NCBI RefSeq assembly: GCF_030403435.1
Contig: NZ_JAUEPH010000002.1
Coordinates: 496,001-560,000, forward strand
Reading direction: 5' to 3'
Length of the DNA: 64,000 nucleotides
Source: Algoriphagus sediminis
GTDB lineage: Bacteria; Bacteroidota; Bacteroidia; Cytophagales; Cyclobacteriaceae
Shown here: in pieces, positions 8,786 to 17,665 of the stretch
How the letters are laid out: every line of letters begins with the position of its first letter
Numbering within the stretch: position 1 is the stretch's first letter
The notes under the pieces: generated by a model
Database searches by the model: none
What the model was told of the DNA's origin: nothing
What the model saw: only the letters and a program-made list of their open reading frames with translations
Translations under genes and position numbers: made by a program

Positions 8786-9341
8786 ATCCTTAATACTGGC
8801 ATCTGGTTCTCCAAGACGACAGGAGCTTTTGAGGGGATTGGAATTGGAGTTTGAAATCAAACCAAATTCTGTGGATGAGGACATACCGGAAGGAATTCCC
8901 GCCACCTTTGTGGCAGCATATTTATCCAAGCTGAAGTCGGATTCCTTTCCAGAAGAATTAAAGCCTAATGAAATTCTGATCACTTCAGATACGGTGGTAG
9001 TCTTAGGTAAACATGTCCTTGGGAAACCAAAAAATGAGAGTGAAGCATTCGACATGCTGAAGAGCATTTCAGGCGCGACTCATGAGGTAATGACCGCTGT
9101 TACCCTGAGAGACTCACTGAAGACCATCACGCTCGAGGATCAGACCTCCGTTACTTTTAAAATGCTAACAGAAGAGGAAATCTGGCATTACATTAAAGAG
9201 TACAAGCCATTTGACAAGGCGGGGGCCTATGGGATTCAGGAATGGATTGGGTTTATCGGGGTGAGCAAAATTGAAGGCTCTTATTTTAATGTGATGGGTT
9301 TTCCGCTTCACCTTGTCTATGAACAGCTGAAGAAATGGTAA
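8754..9341 (+). CDS. maf: Maf family nucleoside triphosphate pyrophosphatase
   Basis: Maf proteins hydrolyse non-canonical or excess pyrimidine nucleoside triphosphates to monophosphate and pyrophosphate, a house-cleaning activity, and were first described as septum inhibitors. The substrate loop LASGSPRRQELL is at about residues 15-26, the catalytic aspartate D81 is in SDTVV, and DKAGAYGIQ follows near 150, all in family order. I chose the ATG giving MEPFLEKL, 195 residues, which fits the usual 190-200; a TTG nine codons upstream is possible but only lengthens the overlap with the DUF1015 gene. Last gene of the accC unit, followed by a perfect hairpin terminator. Confidence 0.92.
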   Translation: MEPFLEKLKDKSLILASGSPRRQELLRGLELEFEIKPNSVDEDIPEGIPATFVAAYLSKLKSDSFPEELKPNEILITSDTVVVLGKHVLGKPKNESEAFDMLKSISGATHEVMTAVTLRDSLKTITLEDQTSVTFKMLTEEEIWHYIKEYKPFDKAGAYGIQEWIGFIGVSKIEGSYFNVMGFPLHLVYEQLKKW

Positions 9342-9346
9342 AAAAA

Positions 9347-9375
9347 AGCCTCAAATTTTGATTTGAGGCTTTATT
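9347..9375. terminator. Bidirectional hairpin terminator between maf and the efflux adaptor gene
   Basis: Perfect 10-bp stem AGCCTCAAAT/ATTTGAGGCT with loop TTTG, seven A before it and a short T-rich tract after it. It separates two convergent transcription units and can act in both directions. Confidence 0.85.
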
Positions 9376-9393
9376 GTTCTTGAGCTTAGGTGG

Positions 9394-10734
9394 TTAATTG
9401 ACCCTCACCTGAACTCCGTCTGACCCTTCTCCGGCTGAGGCTCCAAAGCCAGGTCCTTCTTTAATTTTATCTCCGTCTTTAAGGTTTTTGCTGACAGCAA
9501 AATAAGGTCCTGAGATTATTTCTTCTCCTGATTCTAGTCCCTCTAAAACTTCAATGTTTTCGAAATCAGAAATTCCTGTTTTCACGAATTTCATTTTTGC
9601 AGTTCCTCCATCATTCACAAAGACGATTTCCCTAACCTTAGTCGAGCCATCTGCTAGGGTATCGAGTTGATCAGGTCGTGTCGTAACCGCAGCCAATGGA
9701 ACTGAGAGTACATTACTTTTAGAGTTAGTAATGATATCTACAGATGCAGTCATTCCAGGACGGAATGGATATTTATTTCCTTGAGCTACCAAATCAGCAT
9801 AAGAATCATTCAGGATTCTGATTTTCACCTTAAACTCTGTAACTGCATCGGCGGTTGCTTTTGCGTTCGCGGTGTTTGCTATGCTGGTTACAATCCCTTT
9901 GAAAGTCTTATTAATGTTGGAATAGGAGTCCACATCGATGATAGTGGTGTCACCCAAACTAAGTCGAATGATATCATTCTCGTTAACATCAACTCTCACT
10001 TCCATCTTGGAAAGATCTGCAATGGTTAGCATTTCTGTCCCTGCCATTTGCTGAGTTCCTACCACTCTTTCTCCTTGTTCTACTAGTAGGTTAGATACAA
10101 TTCCACTCACCGGAGAGTAAACATTAGTAAGTCTTAGGTTTTCAGCCGCTTCATTTACAGTAGCTTCTGAACTTTTTACTACAAACTCAGATGCCAATAC
10201 ATTTTGCTTTGCGGCTTCTAAGTCTTTTTGAGCAGAAATATAGTCGGCTTGAGCCTGCTCCATATCTGACTCTGAAATAGCTTTTTGCTCATAAAGCACT
10301 TTTTGGCGCTCATAAGTCAATTCTACTCTACTGAAAAGTGCCTCTGCTCTTTGCAAGTTAGCCTTGGATTGAGCCAAATTTGCCATTTGCTGATTTAGGT
10401 TCGCTTTACTTCGATCTAAAGCCGAAATGAAGTTGTCAGGACGAATCTTGACCAGGAGCTTTCCGACTGCCACTGAGTCACCTTCCTTCACATTCAATTC
10501 TATAATTTCTCCAGCCACGTCAGGGCTAAGATTTACTTCTACTTCTGGTTGGATTTCTCCAGATGCACTTACTTTCTCGACAATGGTAGCACTCTTTGCT
10601 TCCGCTAATTCAACTTCCACCTCGGGAACTCCCCCAATCCATCCTGCAGATCTTGCTATGATGGCAAAAACAATGATTAATCCAACACCTCCCAAGAGGT
10701 AATAAAGAAGTTTATTTGATTTTTTATTGGCCAT
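9394..10734 (-). CDS. Efflux periplasmic adaptor (membrane fusion protein, HlyD/MacA-like)
   Basis: A 446-residue adaptor that should link an inner-membrane pump to a TolC-like channel. One N-terminal membrane anchor (about residues 8-28) is followed by the first lipoyl half-motif (SPDVAGEIIELNVKEGD, about 68-84), a long Gln/Ala/Lys-rich coiled-coil hairpin (about 100-205), the second lipoyl half (YSPVSGIVSNLLVEQGE), a beta-barrel domain and a membrane-proximal domain. It starts 3 nt after the TolC-like gene, in the same direction, so the two are co-expressed. No ABC or RND pump gene follows: the terminator closes the unit, so the pump is encoded elsewhere. The anchor and domain order favour a MacA/ABC-type partner over RND, but this is not decisive. 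Confidence 0.9.
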   Translation of the reverse strand: MANKKSNKLLYYLLGGVGLIIVFAIIARSAGWIGGVPEVEVELAEAKSATIVEKVSASGEIQPEVEVNLSPDVAGEIIELNVKEGDSVAVGKLLVKIRPDNFISALDRSKANLNQQMANLAQSKANLQRAEALFSRVELTYERQKVLYEQKAISESDMEQAQADYISAQKDLEAAKQNVLASEFVVKSSEATVNEAAENLRLTNVYSPVSGIVSNLLVEQGERVVGTQQMAGTEMLTIADLSKMEVRVDVNENDIIRLSLGDTTIIDVDSYSNINKTFKGIVTSIANTANAKATADAVTEFKVKIRILNDSYADLVAQGNKYPFRPGMTASVDIITNSKSNVLSVPLAAVTTRPDQLDTLADGSTKVREIVFVNDGGTAKMKFVKTGISDFENIEVLEGLESGEEIISGPYFAVSKNLKDGDKIKEGPGFGASAGEGSDGVQVRVN

Positions 10735-10737
10735 GGT

Positions 10738-12081
10738 TTAGTTAAGATTAATAGGGTTACCGAGATAAAAGTCCAATACTTTCACTCTGAATATGTAGGT
10801 ATATTTTGCGTTTAAAAGATCTGCCTGGGCATTAAAGAAGTTGTTTTGAGCCACCTGAAAATCTACAGAGTTAATGGCTCCCAGGTCAAATTGCTGCTGT
10901 GCAATTCTAAAGGATTCCTCAAGACTTTTCACTCTCACCAGCGAGGCCTCATAAGATTGTTCGGCTGCCAGTGCACTATTAAATGCAGATTCAATGTCTT
11001 GACGTAATTGGTTTTTTGCCTCGACTGCAGAAATTTCACTCAACTGTTGCTGAACTCGGGCTCTTTGTAAATTAGCCTTATTGTTCAGGTTAGAGAAAAT
11101 GGGGATATTGAGCTGAAAGTTTAAGGATTGAGATAAATTGGCCTCAATCTGCTCTCCGAAAGTAGGTCTTTCTCTTCCAAACACCTGATCTACGTAGTTT
11201 GAGAAAACATTTGCACCCACACTTAAAGTAGGGTAGAATGAACCTTTTGCAACTCTAACTCCATATTCTGCACTTTCTACACCTGCTTCAGCAGCTTTGA
11301 TCTCAGGCATGATATCTACAGCGACTTCATAAATGCCTTCTGAAGTCTCGGTGCTCATTAAATCTTCATTGATTTCAAATTCTGGCTCGATCACATCAAA
11401 ATCCTCAGTAAAAGGAATTTGCATAGCCTGAGCGAGATTAAGCTTAGAAATTCTCAGGGCATTTCTTGAGTTGATCACCTCTAATTCGTTTGTGGCATTT
11501 TGAGATTGAATATCCAGTTGATCAAGAAATGGAAGCGATCCCGCATTAACCAACTTTGTGGTTCTTTCGAGTTGCTCCTGAGTAGTTTTAAGCTGATTTT
11601 CTGCAATTTTCAATTGCTCACGGTTGAAAACCACATTGATAAAAAGATTAATGATATCTAGGGTAATCGTATTTTTTGTGGCTTCTATATTATAGGTATT
11701 TGCTTCAATATCACTCTTTGATTGGTTGATATTGTTATTAATTCTACCACCTCCAAATAGCGTTACATTTGAATTTGCAAAAAGATTCACGTTTCCGATT
11801 CGATTGTTTTCGAAGAGGTTGGTTACTGGGTTAATGGAACGACCCCATCGGTATCCGGAGCTTGCCCCAGTCGAAAACGAGGGGTAACGCTGCCCTTTAT
11901 TTTGGAGCAAGTTTGCCTCTGAATTTTGAAGATTAAGTTCGCTTCTTTGTAGGTTCAGGTTGTTTTCCAATGCTGTTTGCACAGCTGATTCCAGGTCATA
12001 AACATTGCCCTCCTGGGCAAAGCTCTGAAAAGAAACCAAGAAAAGTGAACCTATCCAGAAGCTCAGAAAAAGCTTTTTCAT
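10738..12081 (-). CDS. TolC family outer-membrane efflux channel
   Basis: A 447-residue protein with a signal peptide ending in SFAQ and two internally similar halves rich in N-Q-A-L-E helices, as expected of TolC/OEP proteins that trimerise into an outer-membrane barrel with a periplasmic alpha tunnel. The recurring ALENNLNLQRSELNLQ-type heptads near residues 35-55 and 180-200 are typical. It lies 7 nt after the serine dehydratase beta gene and 3 nt before the adaptor gene. Substrate unknown. Confidence 0.92.
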   Translation of the reverse strand: MKKLFLSFWIGSLFLVSFQSFAQEGNVYDLESAVQTALENNLNLQRSELNLQNSEANLLQNKGQRYPSFSTGASSGYRWGRSINPVTNLFENNRIGNVNLFANSNVTLFGGGRINNNINQSKSDIEANTYNIEATKNTITLDIINLFINVVFNREQLKIAENQLKTTQEQLERTTKLVNAGSLPFLDQLDIQSQNATNELEVINSRNALRISKLNLAQAMQIPFTEDFDVIEPEFEINEDLMSTETSEGIYEVAVDIMPEIKAAEAGVESAEYGVRVAKGSFYPTLSVGANVFSNYVDQVFGRERPTFGEQIEANLSQSLNFQLNIPIFSNLNNKANLQRARVQQQLSEISAVEAKNQLRQDIESAFNSALAAEQSYEASLVRVKSLEESFRIAQQQFDLGAINSVDFQVAQNNFFNAQADLLNAKYTYIFRVKVLDFYLGNPINLN

Positions 12082-12088
12082 AGTTGGT

Positions 12089-12766
12089 TTACAGGTCTAT
12101 ATCTGGTATATAAATTAATTCTTTGATCCAGGATAATGATTTTAAGTATTCCACCGTAATGGCATTAATTCCTGAATCCATTTCAATTACATGGCAAGCT
12201 AGGTCATTTTTTCCTTTTCTAGAAACAGACATGGTGGCAATATTTGCTTTTTCTTGGGTAATGACTGCTGAAATGAAGGCAATTGCTCCCGATATGTCGT
12301 CAGCCTTTATGATTAAAGTATGGTTCTGAGCTGAAAAATTAGCCACAAATCCATCAATCTCAGCAATATTAATCACTCCTCCTCCGAGACTTTCACCCAC
12401 AACTTCAATTGATTTGTCACCTTTGACCAGTTTTAACCTGATTGTATTTGGGTGATGAATTGAAGAGTTGCCAATGGATTTGAACTTGTACTGAAAATCT
12501 TTTTCCTCTGCTATTTTCAGAGCGTCTTTGATCTTCGGGTCATCTGTTTTAAAGTCTAGTAGTCCTCCGATAATTGCTCGGTCGCTACCATGACCTTCAT
12601 AAGTTCTGGCAAATGAATTATAGAAGGTAATTTCTGCCGAGTCAGGAACCGATCCCAAAACCCGAATCGCGGCTCTTGCAATCCTGACCACGCCAGCAGT
12701 ATGTGAAGATGAAGGCCCGATCATTACCGGTCCTATCATATCAAAAACACTACTTTTATTCGACAT
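12089..12766 (-). CDS. sdaAB: L-serine dehydratase (iron-sulfur), beta subunit
   Basis: The beta chain of the two-subunit [4Fe-4S] L-serine ammonia-lyase, which turns serine into pyruvate and ammonia. VFDMIGPVMIGPSSSHTAG near the N-terminus is the diagnostic serine-binding segment, and the last 75 residues form an ACT-type regulatory domain, giving the about 220-residue size of Bacillus-type SdaAB. The cysteine-ligating alpha chain is not in the window, so the enzyme depends on a distant sdaAA. I used the ATG at MSNKSS; an ATG three codons earlier is equally possible. Probably the promoter-proximal gene of the serine dehydratase-TolC-adaptor unit, a functionally odd combination. Confidence 0.88.
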   Translation of the reverse strand: MSNKSSVFDMIGPVMIGPSSSHTAGVVRIARAAIRVLGSVPDSAEITFYNSFARTYEGHGSDRAIIGGLLDFKTDDPKIKDALKIAEEKDFQYKFKSIGNSSIHHPNTIRLKLVKGDKSIEVVGESLGGGVINIAEIDGFVANFSAQNHTLIIKADDISGAIAFISAVITQEKANIATMSVSRKGKNDLACHVIEMDSGINAITVEYLKSLSWIKELIYIPDIDL

Positions 12767-12910
12767 GCCAATCATTGTTCAATTATGATGCTAAGGTAAG
12801 GTCTTACTTTATTTGTATTTGGTTTTTTTTGATCAATAGTCTTAATAATCGTCAAATGGCACTTTTTGACTGATTTACCAGGTGGATTAAATTAGGACAG
12901 GGTGGAGAAC

Positions 12911-12926
12911 TGTTCACGAATGAACA
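12911..12926. promoter_or_regulatory. Short inverted repeat, possible operator
   Basis: TGTTCA, 4-nt spacer CGAA, TGAACA: perfect 6-bp arms in the sdaAB-xyl divergent region. No T tract follows, so it is not a terminator. A protein-binding site is possible; six-base arms can also arise by chance. Confidence 0.25.
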
Positions 12927-13081
12927 ATTAAATGACCGTAAACGTGACATTTTAACATTCAGTTCAGTTTTTTGACCTTCAATTTTTCTGCATAAACACC
13001 AATTCATCCCAACTCATTTGTAAATTTTAAGCCCTAATAAGCTCAAATTCAAGCTGATTCAAAACCCATATAAAAATGAAT

Positions 13082-13093
13082 GCAAACGTTTGC
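13082..13093. promoter_or_regulatory. LacI-family operator upstream of the xylose operon
   Basis: GCAAACGTTTGC is a perfect 12-bp palindrome centred on CG, the form bound by LacI/GalR-family repressors. It sits 72 nt before the symporter start, where a repressor could block transcription of the xylose genes. No LacI-type gene is in the window, so the regulator would be encoded elsewhere. Confidence 0.65.
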
Positions 13094-13165
13094 TTGAAAA
13101 CACTATCTTTAATGGCTTAATTTCAAAAAAATCAAACGGATTTAAATCAACCATCAACCCAAAAT

Positions 13166-14809
13166 ATGCTATTAGAACCATTAGACCTGGTCGTCTTTAT
13201 AGGCTATTGCCTTCTTATTATAGGAATGGGGATTTTTGTTTCCCAGGAGAAAAAAGGGCATGAAAAGAACTCTTCAGATTATTTTTTGGCATCCAAAGCT
13301 TTGCCCTGGTGGGCCGTGGGTGCTTCTCTGATAGCTTCAAATATCTCAGCAGAGCAATTTATAGGAATGTCAGGTTCAGGGTTTGCCCTTGGATTGGCCA
13401 TTTCTACCTATGAATGGATGGCGGCTGCCACACTACTTGTTGTGGCCATATTTTTTCTTCCTGTGTACATTAAAAAAGGCATCTATACTATGCCTGGGTT
13501 TTTACTCGATAGGTATGATGCAAGAGTTAGGACTACCATGGCGGTCTTTTGGCTATTACTTTATGTATTCGTGAACCTTACCTCTGTGCTCTATTTAGGG
13601 GCGCTAAGCTTAAATACGATCCTTAATGTGCCACTAGTTTATGGAATCATTGGTCTTGCGCTATTTGCCATGATTTATTCCATTTATGGAGGATTGAAAG
13701 CGGTGGCATGGACTGATGTGATTCAGGTCGTTTTCCTGATCTGTGGAGGGTTGGCCACTACATACATTGCTTTGCAAATGGTAGGAGGAGGAGATGCCTG
13801 GGAGGGTCTTGGATTGCTAAGAAAAGAGGTTCCGGGTCATTTTTCTATGATTCTTTCCAAGGGAGAAATGATGATCCCTGATGGAAGTGGAGGGACAAGA
13901 GATGCTTATTTGGATCTCCCGGGCCTGAGTGTATTAGTTGGAGGGATGTGGATTACAAACTTGAGCTATTGGGGTTTTAACCAGTACATCACTCAGAGGG
14001 CCTTGGCGGCCAAAAGTCTCGATGAAGCTCAGAAAGGGATGATTTTCGCAGGGTTCTTAAAGCTTCTGATGCCATTGATCGTGGTGATTCCGGGAATTGC
14101 TGCATGGGTGATTGTAAAGGACGGAATTGACGTGAGCTTCATTGATTCCATGACTGATCCCGGAACAGGATTAGTTAAATCAGATAGAGCCTATCCTACA
14201 CTTCTACAATTATTACCTGTTGGACTGAAAGGCTTGGCTTTCGCAGCATTGACAGCTGCCATTGTTTCATCTTTAGCCTCCATGGCTAATAGTACATCCA
14301 CTATTTTCACAATGGATATTTACAAAAAGTATTTTGACACTCAGGCCAGTGAAAAGAAGCAAGTGAGAGTCGGCCGGATTACAGCCATGGTAGCGTTCGT
14401 GATTGCTGCTCTGGTTGCACCAGCACTAGGTCAACTGGATCAGGCCTTCCAGTTTATTCAGGAATACACCGGATTTATAAGTCCAGGTGTCTTTGCCATT
14501 TTCTTTTTCGGGGTTTTCTGGAAGAAAACCACATCCAATGCCGCTTTAGTTGGGGCCGCTTTGAGTATTCCATTATCGGTTGTATTGAAGGTGGTTTTTC
14601 CAAATCTTCCTTTCATCGATAGGATGGGAGTGGTGTTTCTAGTCCTAGCAGTTTTGATGATTGGAATTTCTTTGCTGGAGGGTAAAGGAAAAGATCACCC
14701 GAATTCTATAGATATCAACCGTGATCTTTTCAGAACCAGTACTTCATTTAAAATCGGGGCATTCCTTATTACTGGAATCATTGCAGCGCTTTACATAGTA
14801 TTTTGGTAA
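13166..14809 (+). CDS. Na+/sugar symporter (SSS family, vSGLT-like), probable xylose importer
   Basis: A 547-residue polytopic protein with about 14 membrane segments. The SSS signature region SLIASNISAEQFIGMSG (about residues 54-70) and the stretch YWGFNQYITQRALAAKS (about 270-286) follow Vibrio SGLT closely; the Gln-Tyr pair there belongs to the sugar-binding region of that family. First gene of the operon, ending 3 nt before xylulokinase, which makes D-xylose the most likely substrate. Sodium coupling is a family property, not shown here. Confidence 0.88.
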   Translation: MLLEPLDLVVFIGYCLLIIGMGIFVSQEKKGHEKNSSDYFLASKALPWWAVGASLIASNISAEQFIGMSGSGFALGLAISTYEWMAAATLLVVAIFFLPVYIKKGIYTMPGFLLDRYDARVRTTMAVFWLLLYVFVNLTSVLYLGALSLNTILNVPLVYGIIGLALFAMIYSIYGGLKAVAWTDVIQVVFLICGGLATTYIALQMVGGGDAWEGLGLLRKEVPGHFSMILSKGEMMIPDGSGGTRDAYLDLPGLSVLVGGMWITNLSYWGFNQYITQRALAAKSLDEAQKGMIFAGFLKLLMPLIVVIPGIAAWVIVKDGIDVSFIDSMTDPGTGLVKSDRAYPTLLQLLPVGLKGLAFAALTAAIVSSLASMANSTSTIFTMDIYKKYFDTQASEKKQVRVGRITAMVAFVIAALVAPALGQLDQAFQFIQEYTGFISPGVFAIFFFGVFWKKTTSNAALVGAALSIPLSVVLKVVFPNLPFIDRMGVVFLVLAVLMIGISLLEGKGKDHPNSIDINRDLFRTSTSFKIGAFLITGIIAALYIVFW

Positions 14810-14812
14810 ATC

Positions 14813-16309
14813 ATGAGACAACTGTTATTAGGATTAGATATTGGGAGTTCCTCAGTAAAGGCTAGTCTGCTGGACGCTGAATCCGGTAAAGTAGTAGGAA
14901 CAGATTCCTTTCCAAAACAAGAAATGCCAATTGATTCCCCTGAACCAGGGTGGGCTGAACAAGATCCTGAAATGTGGTGGAAGTATACGGTGGAAGCTGT
15001 AAAGTCAGTAAGCCATAAGGCAAGTTTAAAATCCGGGGAATTAAAAGGTATAGGAATAGCTTACCAAATGCACGGGCTTGTGCTGGTAGACAAGGATCAA
15101 AATGTTCTCAGGTCATCAATAATTTGGTGTGATAGCCGTGCCATTGAGGTAGGGCAGAAGGCATTTCAGTCTTTAGGTGAAGAGTATTGCCTCTCCAATC
15201 TTCTGAATTCTCCAGGGAATTTTACTGCGTCAAAGCTTCGATGGGTTATCGAAAATGAAGCAGAAACAGCCTCCAAAATTCATAAAATTATGCTTCCTGG
15301 TGATTTTATCGCCATGAAACTGACTGGGGAAATCTCTACTTCAGAGACCGGGCTTTCAGAGGGAATATTTTGGGATTTTAAACAAAATGGACTTAGTAAA
15401 GCCCTTTTGGATGAATATCAAATTCCTGAGGAATGGATGCCTGCGGCTCATTCCTCATTCTCTTCTCAGGGGGGAATTACTCAAAAAGCAAGTAAGGAGA
15501 CCGGGCTGGATGCGGGCGTGCCTATTTCTTATCGGGCCGGAGATCAACCAAACAATGCTTTCTCATTAAATGTCTTCAAACCTGGAGAATTCGCTACAAC
15601 CGCTGGTACCTCTGGTACTATCTATGGTATTACCCAAGATCCACTTTACGATCCAAAATCCAGGGTGAATACCTTTGTCCACGTGAATCACAAGATTAAT
15701 GATCCTTCATTTGGAGTACTTCTGTGTATAAATGGCACAGGTATTTTAAATAGTTGGCTAAGACAGAATTTCGGACAGGGGGATATTGACTATCCACAGA
15801 TGAATTCTTTAGCTAAATCTGTTCCTGTGGGTTCTGAAGGACTTGTCTTTCTACCTTTCGGAAATGGGGCTGAAAGAATTCTTGAGAACAGATTTTTGGG
15901 AGCGCAAATGATTGATTTGGATTTGCTCAGGCATTCGAAAGGCCATGTTTTTAGAGCTGCCCAGGAAGGAATCGTGTCCTCACTTTCTTATGGTTTTGAA
16001 ATCATGAAAAACATGGGAATGAAAGTGGATAAGGTAAAAGCTGGTAGAGCGAACATGTTTTTAAGTCCAGTATTTAGGAGTGCCTTCATCCATATGAATG
16101 AGGTCGAACTGGAATTCTATGATACAGATGGGGCCCAAGGAGCAGCGAGAGGAGCTGGAGTGGGTATTGGTCTTTTTGCATCTCCTGAAGAGGCTTTTGA
16201 GAATTTAGAACTCTTAGAAACCTTTTCGCCAAACCCCTATTTCCTTGACTCTTACAAAGAAGCCTATGAGCATTGGAAGCATAAGCTTGCGCTAGCTTTG
16301 AGTGTATAA
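14813..16309 (+). CDS. xylB: Xylulokinase
   Basis: Phosphorylates D-xylulose to xylulose 5-phosphate for the pentose phosphate pathway. This 498-residue FGGY-type kinase shows the phosphate-1 loop GLDIGSSSVKASL at residues 7-19, the YQMHGLVL and IIWCDSRA segments typical of xylulokinase, and the ATP-site motifs AGTSGTIYG and GARGAGVGIG in the second domain. The gene order symporter-kinase-isomerase supports xylulose over other ketoses. Only 35 A-rich bases separate it from xylA. Confidence 0.95.
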   Translation: MRQLLLGLDIGSSSVKASLLDAESGKVVGTDSFPKQEMPIDSPEPGWAEQDPEMWWKYTVEAVKSVSHKASLKSGELKGIGIAYQMHGLVLVDKDQNVLRSSIIWCDSRAIEVGQKAFQSLGEEYCLSNLLNSPGNFTASKLRWVIENEAETASKIHKIMLPGDFIAMKLTGEISTSETGLSEGIFWDFKQNGLSKALLDEYQIPEEWMPAAHSSFSSQGGITQKASKETGLDAGVPISYRAGDQPNNAFSLNVFKPGEFATTAGTSGTIYGITQDPLYDPKSRVNTFVHVNHKINDPSFGVLLCINGTGILNSWLRQNFGQGDIDYPQMNSLAKSVPVGSEGLVFLPFGNGAERILENRFLGAQMIDLDLLRHSKGHVFRAAQEGIVSSLSYGFEIMKNMGMKVDKVKAGRANMFLSPVFRSAFIHMNEVELEFYDTDGAQGAARGAGVGIGLFASPEEAFENLELLETFSPNPYFLDSYKEAYEHWKHKLALALSV

Positions 16310-16344
16310 TTAATTAATAATCAAACAAATAAACCTAATAAACC

Positions 16345-17661
16345 ATGAGTAAAGAATATTTTTCCGGCATTGAGAAAATAAAATTTGAAGGGAAGGATTC
16401 TGATAATCCGTTAGCTTTCAGGTACTATGATGAAAACCGGATGATCGGTGGGAAAACCATGAAGGAGCACTTCAAGTTTGCGATAGCCTACTGGCATTCA
16501 TTCTGCGGAACGGGAGGAGATCCTTTTGGACCAGGTACACTAAATCATCCCTGGGATAAAGCTGCTGATCCGGTTCAAAGGGCGAAAGATAAAATGGATG
16601 CAGCTTTTGAATTTATCACTAAGATCGGTGCTCCATATTATTGCTTTCATGATATCGACTTGATTGATGAAGGAGATAGTCTTCAGACTTATGAAAAGCA
16701 TATGCAGATCATCACGGATTATGCTTTGGAAAAGCAAAAATCTACAGGGGTGAAGTTACTTTGGGGAACGGCCAATGTCTTTAGTAATCCCAGATACATG
16801 AATGGAGCCAGCACCAATCCAGATTTCAATGTGCTGGCATTCGCAGGAACTCAGGTAAAAAATGCACTTGATGCCACAATTAAGCTGAATGGTGAAAATT
16901 ATGTCTTTTGGGGAGGACGTGAGGGATATATGTCTCTCCTGAATACTGATATGAAGCGAGAGACTGAGCATTTAGCCAGATTCCTTACCATGGCTCGGGA
17001 TTATGCCAGATCCAACGGTTTTAAGGGGACCTTCTTTATTGAACCAAAGCCAATGGAGCCAACCAAGCATCAGTACGATTATGATGCGGCCACAGTAATT
17101 GGTTTCTTGAGACATTTCGGTCTGGATAAAGACTTCAAGTTAAATATTGAGGTGAACCATGCGACCTTGGCGGGACATACTTTCCAACATGAGCTACAGG
17201 TGGCAGCAGATGCAGGTATGCTCGGAAGCATAGACGCAAACAGAGGTGATTACCAAAACGGATGGGATACGGATCAATTTGCCCTGAATCTCCAGGAGTT
17301 GACGGAGGCTATGCTGGTAATTTTGACTAGTGAAGGTATTCAAGGTGGTGGTGTAAACTTTGATGCTAAAATCAGAAGAAACTCCACCGATATGGACGAT
17401 CTATTCCATGCACATATTGGTAGTATGGATGCTTTCGCGAGAAGCATGATCATTGCTGAAAGTATTCTTGAAAAATCTGATTATCTCCAGAAAAGAAAAG
17501 ATAGATATTCTAGCTATGATTCTGGAATTGGGAAAGATTTTGAAAGTGGAAAGCTTTCTTTAGAAGACTTGAGAAATCATGCTTTGGCAGCTGGGGAACC
17601 CAAAATGACCAGTGGAAAGCAAGAATACTATGAGAATCTTTTAAACAGATTTATTCAGTAA
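16345..17661 (+). CDS. xylA: Xylose isomerase (class II)
   Basis: Converts D-xylose to D-xylulose using two divalent metals. At 438 residues it has the N-terminal extension of class II enzymes. Catalytic H102 and D105 are in CFHDIDL; WGGREGY is at about 189-195; and E233 and K235 are in [17 protein letters not shown], with further metal-site acids ([18 protein letters not shown]) in order. Every signature residue I could check is intact. It lies inside the xylose operon, 4 nt before the esterase. Confidence 0.97.
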   Translation: MSKEYFSGIEKIKFEGKDSDNPLAFRYYDENRMIGGKTMKEHFKFAIAYWHSFCGTGGDPFGPGTLNHPWDKAADPVQRAKDKMDAAFEFITKIGAPYYCFHDIDLIDEGDSLQTYEKHMQIITDYALEKQKSTGVKLLWGTANVFSNPRYMNGASTNPDFNVLAFAGTQVKNALDATIKLNGENYVFWGGREGYMSLLNTDMKRETEHLARFLTMARDYARSNGFKGTFFIEPKPMEPTKHQYDYDAATVIGFLRHFGLDKDFKLNIEVNHATLAGHTFQHELQVAADAGMLGSIDANRGDYQNGWDTDQFALNLQELTEAMLVILTSEGIQGGGVNFDAKIRRNSTDMDDLFHAHIGSMDAFARSMIIAESILEKSDYLQKRKDRYSSYDSGIGKDFESGKLSLEDLRNHALAAGEPKMTSGKQEYYENLLNRFIQ

Positions 17662-17665
17662 GTCA

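Larger units (their letters stand above)
12776..13165. other. 390-bp intergenic control region between sdaAB and the xylose operon
   Basis: AT-rich divergent region with no credible open frame. It holds a TGTTCA-CGAA-TGAACA inverted repeat near its middle and a perfect LacI-type palindrome toward the xylose side. I could not find a convincing -33/-7 pair for either direction. The last 70 nt before the symporter start are A-rich, as in Bacteroidota leaders. Confidence 0.6.

Noticed and set aside
8573..9067. 164-codon open frame on the minus strand opposite the DUF1015/maf junction
   Set aside because: Shadow of two well-supported genes; its translation has no domain-like pattern.
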